NCBI RefSeq assembly: GCF_963678975.1
Contig: NC_089273.1
Location: 7,316,614 to 7,380,613 of the forward strand
Origin: Dysidea avara
Taxonomy: Eukaryota > Porifera > Demospongiae > Dictyoceratida > Dysideidae
Direction: 5' to 3'
Length of the DNA: 64,000 nt
The notes under the pieces are model-generated. The model saw only the letters and a program-made list of their open reading frames with translations, did not search any database and had not been told where the DNA came from. Made by a program: the position numbers and the translations under genes. How positions within the stretch are numbered: position 1 is the stretch's first letter; each line of letters begins with the position of its first letter. Shown here piece after piece: positions 33,821 to 48,581 of the stretch.

Positions 33821-34108
33821 AAAATTACTGTCATGACGTAGATGCAGGAGGGAAATTTTTGATTTTAAAGTGTGCTTAGAGGTTACTGACCGAATAAAAA
33901 TGATTGCTATGAATTTCAGTCATCAAAAATAAATATCATTTCAAAGTCAAAAATGTATGGCAAAAACTATTGATGGAAATCCAAGGGATAAGAAACAAGT
34001 CACTCCATAGAGAGTTTAATTTAATTACAACTCATCATCTAGAAGGCTCAGCTACAAACAAATCACCCTTCATCATTTATGCTGCAGGTGGCCTCATAGA
34101 GATATCAG
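33821..34108. repeat. Left flank of the palindrome with decayed 31-bp satellite
   Basis: 33985-34108 contains degraded satellite units (AAACAAGTCACTCCATAGAG, CTCAGCTACAAACAAATCAC) and ends in TATCAG at 34103-34108, which is repeated at 51006-51011 beyond the palindrome. Confidence 0.7.
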
Positions 34109-34148
34109 GATCCGTGTATTTTGGGGCCAATTATAAGTCTAATATTAC

Positions 34149-34213
34149 AAACGGTAAAGTAAATAGGCGCTTCGCGCGCTGCGCGCGCGAAGCGCCTATT
34201 TACTTTACCGTTT
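34149..34213. repeat. Perfect subterminal hairpin, left end
   Basis: 30-bp arms around a 5-nt loop, starting AAACGGTAAAGTAAATAGGC and rich in CG at the tip (GCTTCGCGCGC). It is 40 bp from the element's left end and exactly mirrored at the right end. Confidence 0.95.
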
Positions 34214-36532
34214 GGTCACTAGGACATTAGGCAATTGGAATTCGCAAATTCCAATTGCATAAGTTTCAATGCTCAAAGTTTAAGAATTTATAAACACTGC
34301 TGACCTGGTTTGTTAACACGTCGAGGCGTTAATTTCCTCTGTTCCTGACATGGCAAATAATTAAAAATTTAGCGTTCATTCAGTACGCACGTGATGTAGT
34401 GGTACCAGGCTCTGTCCAGAACTCAAGTCTACCCCCAAGGAGTGGTCAGCACATAGAGAAAACTGCTCAAACGGACTAAAGGTAAGTAGGATAAGTAGAT
34501 ACACACGTTGAGATTATATTGTTTTGAAAGGCTAGACTACTTTCTCTAAATAAAATGCACCAGTTGGCGTGGCTATGGTAGTCTTGCGTAGACCAGACAG
34601 AATTTTTTCTTAGTGTGTGAGTGCGGAATGAGTGGCCAATCAGCACCCACCATAGAGCTGGTGAAACGTTACACAGAAATTCTATGGGAAGTGTACTAGA
34701 CCACTTATTCCCCACCCACACACAAAAGAAGAAAGTCGGTCTGATCTTAGCTATATTATAGTGAGTGATGTTGAAATGGGCTCCTTCACCCCATTGGTAT
34801 TCCCTACTTTTTGGGGGAATGGGAGGTGCGGCTAGTATTACTTACAAGAGGTTAGCATTTCTGCCTGCTGCTTAGAAAGACCAGTAGTGTAGTGTCCTGG
34901 ATTAGATGCTCCACCAGTTTTTCTTTACTGTAACCCTGCCAGTCCAGTTACTATCGCAGCACTTGACCTTGCAATGTGTGAGGGTCAGGTGCATGCTTCC
35001 ATCACATGTTTCTTGTTTATTTACTTGTTATATTTCAAAAAAAAAAATCGCACAAAAAAATAAATCCAGTAGTATTGGCTACCAGCTTTTTTAAAAATGT
35101 GGGTTGTGGAGTAGAAAGAGCAATAAATGCATTGTATACAAACTGGTTAAACCTCTACCTTATCCCATCACCATTGTATGGCATGCATATGGGTTTAAGT
35201 CTCCACAAAGGACTCGACTGTATCGTTATTAGAAGTAGACAGCATGCCTATACTACCTACTGTCAAGGAGGTGTCACTCTAATGTATCCTGTATTGTACG
35301 ATCTTCATCCGGATTTTTGGCATAGGACAGTACAAGCATCATTTCAAGTAGCACTTTTACATTCAATAATTGTAACGTGATCTTGGAAACCTACCTGTTT
35401 GGTTTATTTTCTGTTTAATAGCTTAAATGAGGTATTAGGTGCTTATCTATCTTGTGTTAAAATTTTAGTTTAATATCCTGAGACGTGGCTGGTTTACTGT
35501 CCGGTACATTACAAACTAGTGCATTAAGGTTTGTGAGTGATTAAGGGTGACAAGTGGTGTTTACCAATAATTCCATACATGGTCTGATATAATCACCGAA
35601 GCTCCTAGGAAAAAGAAGCTTTGGGTGGGAAATTTTACAGCACGAAAGTTTAATAGTTGCTTTTATCCAAACAAATTGTTGAAATTTTCATTTAAGTTTT
35701 TGCTGTATGTAGAAGTCAAGGGTCAAGGTACACTCTTGGTAAGAAATCCAACTTTTGTGGATCGTCAACCACCCTGAGATCATAAGGTAGGCAATGTACT
35801 AGAGCAGATGCCTTATTCCTTATACATACACCTTATAAATTTGTTTTTCATGGCCAACATCAAAGGTGGGGGTATTACTACAGGTATAGCCTAAATATTT
35901 CTTTTCAAGGTTAACCCTTAAATCTGCTTTTCGAAAATGCATGTTTACACAATATGGACTCGCATGGTGACACTAGGTGAGATAACTTAATTCTTACAGC
36001 CTACAAACACACATAGATTTAAAAAGTGTGTCCACTGGGCTACTTGGAGGAGCACTGTAACTACAGTGGCTTACTTATTATGAAGTGATGAACATCGACA
36101 AGTCAAGTCTCCGTGTTTCATAATTCTTGCCACATGCTTACTTTTGATTGTGGGATTACTCACGTAAATCATATATTGCCTGATACAAAAATTCACGACA
36201 AGTCCAATGGAAGTCACTGCAAGGTGATAGGAGCAACTACCATCGAGTCATCGACCATTTTATAGAGGTATGTAATAAAAAGTTTGCATGTTCCCTACCA
36301 AAAAGTTATTTTCATGGCATCACCATGTAACATTAGGGTAAAACTCTAGGTATCATTTTAATCCTTGTTCCATCACAAGTAGAATAATGTAAATCGCATA
36401 GCCATAGAATGGATGCTTCAAAAGTTACAGCGCTCTATGCAAGGCATGCGTATTTATTAAGTTTAAATCCAGTTTTCTTGATTATGCAGGTTTAAGGGTT
36501 AAGTGTTGCTAAAGGTAAAATTTTCACAAATA

Positions 36533-37097
36533 CAGTGGAACCTGTCTATAATGATCACCTTGGACCAGATATATCTGGCCTTTATATACAGGTGGCTGTT
36601 ATAGAGAAAACCTGCATAAGGTGGTCAGCAACATTTTAGTGGCTACGACCGTTATAAATGAGTAATTATTATAAAGAGGCTCGTGCCAACCGCAATGTAG
36701 TAATATTTTAGTACAGAAACGGCAAGGTGAGCCTGTTATGGATGTTGGTTATAGCTATTGAATACGATTAAGCAATGAAGACTGATAGATTATATAGTAT
36801 TCATTGAAAGGCAGGAAGTGTGATAATTGCGCATTAATTGAAATGATGCCGTGGTGCCAGGCAATTTGCTTAACAAGCCACCATAAAAGGTAGCAACCGC
36901 TATACGAAGAAGAAAGTTATGTATACAGTGATTCATGGGCAAATTCTTGGTTGGCCGTTATACGCGTTAGACAGGTGACCGCTTAATGCAGACCACAATG
37001 CATACATTTGTATTGGAAAATATTTGGGACCTCGTGACCATGGCCGTTATACAAAGGTGACCGCTTAATCCAGGTGACCGTAACACAGGTTCCACTG
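36533..37097. mobile_element. Pogo/mariner-type MITE in left arm
   Basis: The left end CAGTGGAACCTGTCTATAAT and the right end CAGGTTCCACTG are flanked by TA (36531-36532 and 37098-37099). The interior repeats text of the type GGTGACCGCTTAAT and GTTATA. The identical insertion in the other arm shows it was present before the arms were duplicated or last homogenised. Confidence 0.85.
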
Positions 37098-38029
37098 TAC
37101 AACCCAAATGTATTACTCTCTATGGGAGGTCTAAATATTTCAAGGATAAAATTTTGCTGATAACCCCCCCAACACTGCACAATCAGCAAAAAAAAAGTTT
37201 CCCCTCGAAATATTTAGGCTGTACGGTATATGCAGTGTAATGCACTTGATTTATTTTTTGTAGCCAGATGATAGAGCGCTGGTATCACATACCCGAGAAA
37301 AATTCTAAGTGTAAGTTTAACTGTTAAATGAAAGTATGAATATACTCATTTGATAGTTGTTCTCCACACTACATAATGCCCTTGACTTCTCTACTACTCT
37401 AGATCTTTTGTGTCACAAATTCTATTTGTATATTGTATCATTGTCAAGTTTCATGGTAGTGAATTATTCTTCCCTAAGATTGGCCATGCATTGTGACATG
37501 TTTAGTGCATGCTTGTAAGTTTAAAGTTCACTCTCAGTGTGCTCCAGTACAAGTCCGTCCCGTCCAGTTGTTTAATGAGCTTTATCCACAATTACATCAT
37601 AGCACAAAAATGGCAATAAGAGTGGGGATTGTATGTACAGATAGCCATTAGAAGGGATAACTTTTGAGATTTTCCTCGTTAAGTAAGTGAGAGAAATCTC
37701 TGGTAAGACTTGTTTGTTAACTATCTTTCTATGTAGAAGCATGCACAGTTGCTCTTCTCGAACACTCCAGATCTGGTTTTGAAAATAAAACCAGAGCTAG
37801 GTAAGTATCTAAAAGTGTGAAAATGCATTCCCCAACAGAATTTTCTCCTGCTGTCTTCATGGCAAACATCTCAAAAGCTTATCCCTTCCAATGGCTCTGT
37901 ACAAAGTACCCCCACTTGTAATTGTGAATGAAACTCTTTTGGGACCTTTGAAATGTAGCCCACCTAACTGTGCTAGTGATGACGTGGTATAACAGGAAGA
38001 GTAAAATTAATGCTAGATGGCATGTTATG

Positions 38030-38435
38030 CATAGAAGTATCTTCTAAACTGTATTATAGTTTAACTATCATGTTTTTTCTCGCCAATCCTCTCAACAAAG
38101 CCTTAAAGCTGCTCTTCATTTTCATTCACGTTCGTAAGGGACATACCCACTTTCAACTCAAAGGGATAAGCTATTCCTGGAAGTCTACAAGGCTTGTACC
38201 AATGTTTTTCAGTTATTAAATGCCTGTAAAACTTGAAGAGAAAGTAAATCAAAGAGTCTAAGGAGAGTCGTGTCACCCATGTTTCAGCCTGCCAGAAAGA
38301 AATCACAAAGTTTACTCGTAACTGTTTATTACAAACTTCATTTCGCTTTTCTTACGTACAAGCTGCTTTTATCATTTAACGATTTTGCTCACGTAGGTGC
38401 GTATGGACCAACATAGATAAGTAGATAGGCATGCA
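38030..38435 (+). repeat. Dispersed repeat, copy 2 (left arm)
   Basis: Similar to 3800-4290 along its length and, like it, runs directly into a CA microsatellite. See that entry for shared blocks. Confidence 0.75.
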
Positions 38436-38501
38436 CACACACACGCACACACACAGTGACCCACACACACTGCTCACACACACACTGCACTACACACACA
38501 T

Positions 38502-38577
<76 letters not shown>

Positions 38578-38699
38578 ACACACACATGCACACTACACAC
38601 ACACCACCACACACACACATACACATGCTACACACTACACAGAGACACACACGCACACACACACACACACACACATACACATGCTACACACTACACAGA

Positions 38700-38744
<45 letters not shown>

Positions 38745-38945
38745 TACACACACACGTACACTGCACACACACACACTCTACACACATACCTTACACACAG
38801 ACTTTCTACATACTACACAGAGACACACACATGCACACGAACACTACACGCACACTACACACATACCACACACACACACTACACACATACCCTACACATA
38901 CATGCTACACACACACACTACACACGCACACACCACACACGCTAT
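38431..38945 (+). repeat. CA microsatellite, left arm
   Basis: (CA)n with CTACACA and ATGCACA interruptions. Open frames of several hundred bases through it encode only His/Thr or Cys/Val repeats and are not genes. Confidence 0.95.
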
Positions 38946-40479
38946 AGTAGTGTCATGTAGTTTAGCAACAGTAGACACATGTACAGAGACACATGTAGTC
39001 ATAATGTAATGCTGCTACATGTGTCTCTGTGTATGTGATACATGGATACACGTGTCTCTCACTACATGTTTCTCTGTGTAGTGTCATGTACTATAGTAGT
39101 GTCTATAATTTGCATACTGCAGTTTCACACCCATCCCAGAGTCTAATTTTCATTACATCTCTTTTTTACAGACATGCTACTGGACACCCAAGAATTACAT
39201 GTTACTGCTGGTGAGTGTACTTATATGCTATACACATTTATTGTGTTTGACAAATCCGACATGAAGCAAGGCCATTTGGTCTTTAGCAGCTTTTTGGTCT
39301 CATTCGAAACTCTGTGGAAGTGAAACAATATACAGTCACTGTAACGGATTGCATTTTAAAATGTATATCCTACAGTATGATAATACTGTATAGTTCTGCA
39401 ACCTCTCTCCATGAGACTCGGACAGTTCTCCTGTGGTTTATTGAAGCTCAAGCTCCTGAGTAGTGCACAGGCATCCCAGCTCTGGTTTACTGGGTGGCAA
39501 GCATTGTAGCTGTGCTTCACATGGCTCTGCTTTTTTTTTCGCTTTGTTAGTGTGTGCATGTGCGTGTGTGCGTGTTGGATAATGTAGTCCAAAAGTATGT
39601 GTGTGCATGTGCTTTCTCCATTTTCCGTTTTGTTATATCATGTTCAACTCTAACTTTGTAGGTGTGCTATAAGAATCTGGAGATGTATGTGTTATAGAGA
39701 AGACACCAAGGAACAAGATGGTCGATTCGAACCATGCTAGACACAGTGTAGTGTTTCTCAATGTAAGCTACATTCTGTTCTGTGTTGCTGCTTATTATCA
39801 TGTGTACTGCAGGTCATCAATACTCTTGAGAACTGTTTCCTAATACTGCTAAAGGATATTGTGACAAACTTGACTTTTCACGTGTAATGTGTGCTATGAA
39901 ATAGTGTTGTATAGTTCATTCAGAGCTTTGTTAAGAATTCCAATTTATACTTACGGTTTGTTACTGGGGTTTTGCATAATACGGAGCTACACCGTTCAAA
40001 CTCTTGATAATGTACCCAATGATGACACTACTACCTAAGATGAGACTACTAGCTACTGTACACCATGTAGGGTGATATAAGGGTGTTGGAGTAGGTGAGG
40101 CACCACTTTTGGCTGAATTATGCAAAAAAAAATTGCAAACTCAATCTTGATGAAAGAATAGGTAGAAACATGCGACACTTGGTGTTTATTTATAATGGCA
40201 ATTCAGGTTAACTTTTTCCGTATTGAGTGCCTCTAAATAATCATTGTTGTGTTTAGCTTTGTTTATGTGTCTCTGTAGCTACCTTGGAAACAGTCTTAAA
40301 CTGTATTATGAAGGTGCTTATTGATCAGTGTATTAGGTCCCTATTACCTCTGAGATAGGATAACCTCCTTGTAACAGTAAAATATCAACAAACTTGCAAT
40401 TGGTTGGTCCCAAAGTGTCTGTTAAATTAATATAATATTAATTATCGAGGTTATACTGTAATGTCACTATTGCTGCCAA

Positions 40480-42333
40480 ACATGACACCACTAGTTACAC
40501 ACTGTAGAATGATAATGTCACTATATAGTTAGCCAACATGACACTATTATAGTTGCACACTGTAGTGTGATAATGTCACTATAACAATAGTTACCTAACA
40601 TGACACTACTAGCTATGCACTGTTTGGTAATAATGTCACTACATGACACTACTACTTACACACTGTAGGGTGATGATGTCACTACAAGACACTACTAGTT
40701 ACACACTGTAGCATAACACTACTAGTTACACACTGTAGGGTGATAATGTCACTACATGACACTACTACCTACACACTGAAGGGTGATGATGTCACTACAA
40801 GACACTAACTACTAGCTACACACTGTAGCATGACACTACTAGTTACACACTGTAGGGTGATAATGTCACTACAAGACACTACTGGCTACACACTGTAGCA
40901 TGACACTACTAGTTACACACTGTAGGATGATGATGTCACTACATGACACTACTAGTTACAAACTGTAGGGTGATGATGTCACTACAAGACACTACTAGCT
41001 ACACACTGTAGCATAACACTACTAGTTACACACTGTAGGGTGATGATGTCACTACATGACACTACTACCTACACACTGAAGGGTGATGATGTCACTACAA
41101 GACACAACTAGCTACACACTGTAGCATGACACTACTAGATACACACTGTAGGGTGATAATGTCACTACAAGACACTACTAGCTACACACTGTAGCATATA
41201 TGACACTACTAGTTACACACTGTAGGGTGATAATTTCACTACAAGACACTACTAGCTACACACTGTAGCATGACACTACTAGTTACACACTGTAGGATGA
41301 TGATGTCACTACATGACACTACTAGTTACAAACTGTAGGGTGATGATGTCACTACAAGACACTACTAGCTACACACTGTAGCATATATGACACTACTAGT
41401 TACACACTGTAGGGTGATAATGTCACTACAAGACACTACTAGCTACACACTGTAGCATATATGACACTACTAGTTACACACTGTAGAATGACACTACTAG
41501 TTACACACTGTAGGATGATAATGTCACTACAAGACACTACTAGCTACACACTGTAGCATATATGACACTACTAGTTACACACTGTAGAATGACACTACTA
41601 GTTACACACTGTAGGATGATAATGTCACTACAAGACACTACTAGCTACACACTGTAGCATAACACTACTAGTTACACAGTGTAGGGTGACGATGTCACTA
41701 CATGACATTACTAGTTACAAACTGTAGGGTGATGATGTCACTACATGACACTAATAATTACACACTGTAGGGTGATCATTTCACTATACTATAGTTACCC
41801 AACATGACACTACTAGCTACACACTGTAGAGTGATGATGTCAATACATCGCACTACTAGCTACACACTGTAGGGTGATGATGTCACTATAACAATAGTTA
41901 CCCAACATGACACTACTAGTTATTATACACACTGTAGGGTGATGATGTTACTACATGAAACTACTAGTTACACACTGTGGGTGATAATGTCACTACATGA
42001 CGTTACTCAGTAGTTACACACTGTAGTGCGATGATGTCACTACATGACACTACTAGTTACACACTGTAGAGTGATAATGTCACTACATGACACTACTAGT
42101 TACAAACTGTAGGGTGATGATGTCACTACAAGACACTACTAGCTACATACAATGTAGCATAACACTACTAGTTACACACTGTATAGGGTGATGATGTCAC
42201 TATATGACACTACTAGTTACACACTGTAGGGTGATGATGTCACTACAAGACACTACTAGCTACACACTGTAGCATAACACTACTAGTTACACACTGTAGG
42301 TAATGATGTCACTACATGACACTACTAGTTATA
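40480..42333 (+). repeat. 43/27-bp minisatellite, forward half
   Basis: Tandem units alternate between a 43-bp form (ACACTGTAGGGTGATGATGT plus CACTACAAGACACTACTAGC TAC) and a 27-bp form (ACACTGTAGCATGACACTAC TAGTTAC). Higher-order units of about 70 bp are recognisable. Confidence 0.9.
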
Positions 42334-44405
42334 CAGTGTGTAACTAGTAGTGTTATGCTACAGTGTATGTAGCTAGTAGTGTCTTGTAGTGACATCATCA
42401 CCCTACAGTTTGTAACTAGTAGTGTCATGTAGTGACATCATCACCCTACAGTGTGTAACTAGTAGTGTTATGCTACAGTGTGTAACTAGTAGTGTCTTTT
42501 AGTGACATCATCACCCCTACAGTGTGTAACTAGTAGTGTTATGCTACAGTGTGTAAGTAGTAGTGTCTTGTAGTGACATTATCACCCTACAGTGTGTAAC
42601 TAGTAGTGTTATGTAGTGACATCATCACCCTTCAGTGTGTAACTAGTAGTGTCTTGTAGTGACATCATCACCCTACTGTGTGTAACTAGTAGTGTTATGC
42701 TACAGTGTGTAAGTAGTAGTGTCTTGTAGTGACATTGTCACCCTACAGTGTGTAAGTAGTAGTGTCATGTAGTGACATTATCACCCTACAGTGTGTAACT
42801 AGTAGTGTCTTGTAGTGACATCATCACCCTACAGTGTGTAACTAGTAGTGTTATGCTACAGTGTGTAAGTAGTAGTGTCTTGTAGTGACATTATCATCCT
42901 ACAGTGTGTAACTAGTAGTGTCATTTTACAGTGTGTAACTAGTAGTGTCATATATGCTACAGTNNNNNNNNNNNNNNNNNNNNNNNNNNNNNNNNNNNNN
43001 NNNNNNNNNNNNNNNNNNNNNNNNNNNNNNNNNNNNNNNNNNNNNNNNNNNNNNNNNNNNNNNNNNNNNNNNNNNNNNNNNNNNNNNNNNNNNNNNNNNN
43101 NNNNNNNNNNNNNNNNNNNNNNNNNNNNNNNNNNNNNNNNNNNNNNNNNNNNNNNNNNNNNNNCCTACAGTGTGTAAGTAGTAGTGTCATGTAGTGACAT
43201 TATCACCCTACAGTGTGTAACTAGTAGTGTTATGTAGTGACATCATCACCCTTCAGTGTGTAACTAGTAGTGTCTTGTAGTGACATCATCACCCTACAGT
43301 GTGTAACTAGTAGTGTTATGCTACAGTGTGTAAGTAGTAGTGTCTTGTAGTGACATTATCATCCTACAGTGTGTAACTAGTAGTGTCATTTTACAGTGTG
43401 TAACTAGTAGTGTCATATATGCTACAGTGTGTAGCTAGTAGTGTCTTGTAGTGACATTATCACCCTACAGTGTGTAACTAGTAGTGTCATATATGCTACA
43501 GTGTGTAGCTAGTAGTGTCTTGTAGTGACATCATCACCCTACAGTTTGTAACTAGTAGTGTCATGTAGTGACATCATCATCCTACAGTGTTTAACTAGTA
43601 GTGTCATGCTACAGTGTGTAGCTAGTAGTGTCTTGTAGTGACATTATCACCCTACAGTGTGTAACTAGTAGTGTCATATATGCTACAGTGTGTAGCTAGT
43701 AGTGTCTTGTAGTGACATTATCACCCTACAGTGTGTATCTAGTAGTGTCATGCTACAGTGTGTAGCTAGTTGTGTCTTGTAGTGACATCATCACCCTTCA
43801 GTGTGTAGGTAGTAGTGTCATGTAGTGACATCATCACCCTACAGTGTGTAACTAGTAGTGTTATGCTACAGTGTGTAGCTAGTAGTGTCTTGTAGTGACA
43901 TCATCACCCTACAGTTTGTAACTAGTAGTGTCATGTAGTGACATCATCATCCTACAGTGTGTAACTAGTAGTGTCATGCTACAGTGTGTAGCCAGTAGTG
44001 TCTTGTAGTGACATTATCACCCTACAGTGTGTAACTAGTAGTGTCATGCTACAGTGTGTAGCTAGTAGTTAGTGTCTTGTAGTGACATCATCACCCTTCA
44101 GTGTGTAGGTAGTAGTGTCATGTAGTGACATTATCACCCTACAGTGTGTAACTAGTAGTGTTATGCTACAGTGTGTAACTAGTAGTGTCTTGTAGTGACA
44201 TCATCACCCTACAGTGTGTAAGTAGTAGTGTCATGTAGTGACATTATTACCAAACAGTGCATAGCTAGTAGTGTCATGTTAGGTAACTATTGTTATAGTG
44301 ACATTATCACACTACAGTGTGCAACTATAATAGTGTCATGTTGGCTAACTATATAGTGACATTATCATTCTACAGTGTGTAACTAGTGGTGTCATGTTTG
44401 GCAGC
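42334..44405 (-). repeat. 43/27-bp minisatellite, reversed half, with gap
   Basis: The same units run in reverse complement from about 42334 (ACAGTGTGTAACTAGTAGTG). The switch of orientation is abrupt within the text ACTACTAGTTATACAGTGTG. The half includes the 200-N gap, and sequence on both sides of the gap is similar satellite, so the true length is unknown. Confidence 0.9.
42964..43163. other. Assembly gap of exactly 200 N
   Basis: A round-number run of N inside the reversed minisatellite. It is probably a nominal scaffold gap rather than a measured length. It lies about 630 bp from the palindrome's turning point. Open frames across it are meaningless. Confidence 0.95.
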
Positions 44406-45929
44406 AATAGTGACATTACAGTATAACCTCGATAATTAATATTATATTAATTTAACAGACACTTTGGGACCAACCAATTGCAAGTTTGTTGATATTTTAC
44501 TGTTACAAGGAGGTTATCCTATCTCAGAGGTAATAGGGACCTAATACACTGATCAATAAGCACCTTCATAATACAGTTTAAGACTGTTTCCAAGGTAGCT
44601 ACAGAGACACATAAACAAAGCTAAACACAACAATGATTATTTAGAGGCACTCAATACGGAAAAAGTTAACCTGAATTGCCATTATAAATAAACACCAAGT
44701 GTCGCATGTTTCTACCTATTCTTTCATCAAGATTGAGTTTGCAATTTTTTTTTTGCATAATTCAGCCAAAAGTGGTGCCTCACCTACTCCAACACCCTTA
44801 TATCACCCTACATGGTGTACAGTAGCTAGTAGTCTCATCTTAGGTAGTAGTGTCATCATTGGGTACATTATCAAGAGTTTGAACGGTGTAGCTCCGTATT
44901 ATGCAAAACCCCAGTAACAAACCGTAAGTATAAATTGGAATTCTTAACAAAGCTCTGAATGAACTATACAACACTATTTCATAGCACACATTACACGTGA
45001 AAAGTCAAGTTTGTCACAATATCCTTTAGCAGTATTAGGAAACAGTTCTCAAGAGTATTGATGACCTGCAGTACACATGATAATAAGCAGCAACACAGAA
45101 CAGAATGTAGCTTACATTGAGAAACACTACACTGTGTCTAGCATGGTTCGAATCGACCATCTTGTTCCTTGGTGTCTTCTCTATAACACATACATCTCCA
45201 GATTCTTATAGCACACCTACAAAGTTAGAGTTGAACATGATATAACAAAACGGAAAATGGAGAAAGCACATGCACACACATACTTTTGGACTACATTATC
45301 CAACACGCACACACGCACATGCACACACTAACAAAGCGAAAAAAAAAGCAGAGCCATGTGAAGCACAGCTACAATGCTTGCCACCCAGTAAACCAGAGCT
45401 GGGATGCCTGTGCACTACTCAGGAGCTTGAGCTTCAATAAACCACAGGAGAACTGTCCGAGTCTCATGGAGAGAGGTTGCAGAACTATACAGTATTATCA
45501 TACTGTAGGATATACATTTTAAAATGCAATCCGTTACAGTGACTGTATATTGTTTCACTTCCACAGAGTTTCGAATGAGACCAAAAAGCTGCTAAAGACC
45601 AAATGGCCTTGCTTCATGTCGGATTTGTCAAACACAATAAATGTGTATAGCATATAAGTACACTCACCAGCAGTAACATGTAATTCTTGGGTGTCCAGTA
45701 GCATGTCTGTAAAAAAGAGATGTAATGAAAATTAGACTCTGGGATGGGTGTGAAACTGCAGTATGCAAATTATAGACACTACTATAGTACATGACACTAC
45801 ACAGAGAAACATGTAGTGAGAGACACGTGTATCCATGTATCACATACACAGAGACACATGTAGCAGCATTACATTATGACTACATGTGTCTCTGTACATG
45901 TGTCTACTGTTGCTAAACTACATGACACT

Positions 45930-46679
<750 letters not shown>

Positions 46680-46684
<5 letters not shown>

Positions 46685-47085
46685 CCTATCTACTTATCTA
46701 TGTTGGTCCATACGCACCTACGTGAGCAAAATCGTTAAATGATAAAAGCAGCTTGTACGTAAGAAAAGCGAAATGAAGTTTGTAATAAACAGTTACGAGT
46801 AAACTTTGTGATTTCTTTCTGGCAGGCTGAAACATGGGTGACACGACTCTCCTTAGACTCTTTGATTTACTTTCTCTTCAAGTTTTACAGGCATTTAATA
46901 ACTGAAAAACATTGGTACAAGCCTTGTAGACTTCCAGGAATAGCTTATCCCTTTGAGTTGAAAGTGGGTATGTCCCTTACGAACGTGAATGAAAATGAAG
47001 AGCAGCTTTAAGGCTTTGTTGAGAGGATTGGCGAGAAAAAACATGATAGTTAAACTATAATACAGTTTAGAAGATACTTCTATGC
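46680..47085 (-). repeat. Dispersed repeat, copy 3 (right arm)
   Basis: Exact mirror of the copy at 38030-38435 and similar to 3800-4290. Confidence 0.75.
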
Positions 47086-48016
47086 ATAACATGCCATCTA
47101 GCATTAATTTTACTCTTCCTGTTATACCACGTCATCACTAGCACAGTTAGGTGGGCTACATTTCAAAGGTCCCAAAAGAGTTTCATTCACAATTACAAGT
47201 GGGGGTACTTTGTACAGAGCCATTGGAAGGGATAAGCTTTTGAGATGTTTGCCATGAAGACAGCAGGAGAAAATTCTGTTGGGGAATGCATTTTCACACT
47301 TTTAGATACTTACCTAGCTCTGGTTTTATTTTCAAAACCAGATCTGGAGTGTTCGAGAAGAGCAACTGTGCATGCTTCTACATAGAAAGATAGTTAACAA
47401 ACAAGTCTTACCAGAGATTTCTCTCACTTACTTAACGAGGAAAATCTCAAAAGTTATCCCTTCTAATGGCTATCTGTACATACAATCCCCACTCTTATTG
47501 CCATTTTTGTGCTATGATGTAATTGTGGATAAAGCTCATTAAACAACTGGACGGGACGGACTTGTACTGGAGCACACTGAGAGTGAACTTTAAACTTACA
47601 AGCATGCACTAAACATGTCACAATGCATGGCCAATCTTAGGGAAGAATAATTCACTACCATGAAACTTGACAATGATACAATATACAAATAGAATTTGTG
47701 ACACAAAAGATCTAGAGTAGTAGAGAAGTCAAGGGCATTATGTAGTGTGGAGAACAACTATCAAATGAGTATATTCATACTTTCATTTAACAGTTAAACT
47801 TACACTTAGAATTTTTCTCGGGTATGTGATACCAGCGCTCTATCATCTGGCTACAAAAAATAAATCAAGTGCATTACACTGCATATACCGTACAGCCTAA
47901 ATATTTCGAGGGGAAACTTTTTTTTTGCTGATTGTGCAGTGTTGGGGGGGTTATCAGCAAAATTTTATCCTTGAAATATTTAGACCTCCCATAGAGAGTA
48001 ATACATTTGGGTTGTA

Positions 48017-48581
48017 CAGTGGAACCTGTGTTACGGTCACCTGGATTAAGCGGTCACCTTTGTATAACGGCCATGGTCACGAGGTCCCAAATATTTTCCA
48101 ATACAAATGTATGCATTGTGGTCTGCATTAAGCGGTCACCTGTCTAACGCGTATAACGGCCAACCAAGAATTTGCCCATGAATCACTGTATACATAACTT
48201 TCTTCTTCGTATAGCGGTTGCTACCTTTTATGGTGGCTTGTTAAGCAAATTGCCTGGCACCACGGCATCATTTCAATTAATGCGCAATTATCACACTTCC
48301 TGCCTTTCAATGAATACTATATAATCTATCAGTCTTCATTGCTTAATCGTATTCAATAGCTATAACCAACATCCATAACAGGCTCACCTTGCCGTTTCTG
48401 TACTAAAATATTACTACATTGCGGTTGGCACGAGCCTCTTTATAATAATTACTCATTTATAACGGTCGTAGCCACTAAAATGTTGCTGACCACCTTATGC
48501 AGGTTTTCTCTATAACAGCCACCTGTATATAAAGGCCAGATATATCTGGTCCAAGGTGATCATTATAGACAGGTTCCACTG
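48017..48581. mobile_element. Pogo/mariner-type MITE in right arm
   Basis: Exact mirror of 36533-37097, with TA at both ends (48015-48016 and 48582-48583). Confidence 0.85.

Larger units (their letters stand above)
34109..42333 (+). repeat. Left arm of the giant palindrome
   Basis: From the outer end: terminus GATCCGTGTATTTTGGGGCC, perfect hairpin (34149-34213), second short palindrome GCAATTGGAATTCGCAAATT... (34232-34259), unremarkable AT-rich DNA, pogo-type MITE (36533-37097), dispersed repeat (38030-38435), CA microsatellite (38431-38945), unremarkable DNA to 40440, then a minisatellite. I found no credible gene in it. Confidence 0.9.

Noticed and set aside
35006-35380. 124-codon frame in the palindrome arm (mirror 49734-50108)
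   Set aside because: No recognisable domain, starts in an A-rich run, and the surrounding arm shows no coding character. It is conserved between the arms only because the arms are identical.
38431-39009. Long open frames encoding His/Thr-rich proteins
   Set aside because: They are the CA/TG microsatellite read in several frames on both strands; the mirrored frames at 45869-46725 have the same cause.
42875-43190. Open frames across the N run
   Set aside because: They exist only because unknown bases were translated; the flanks are minisatellite.
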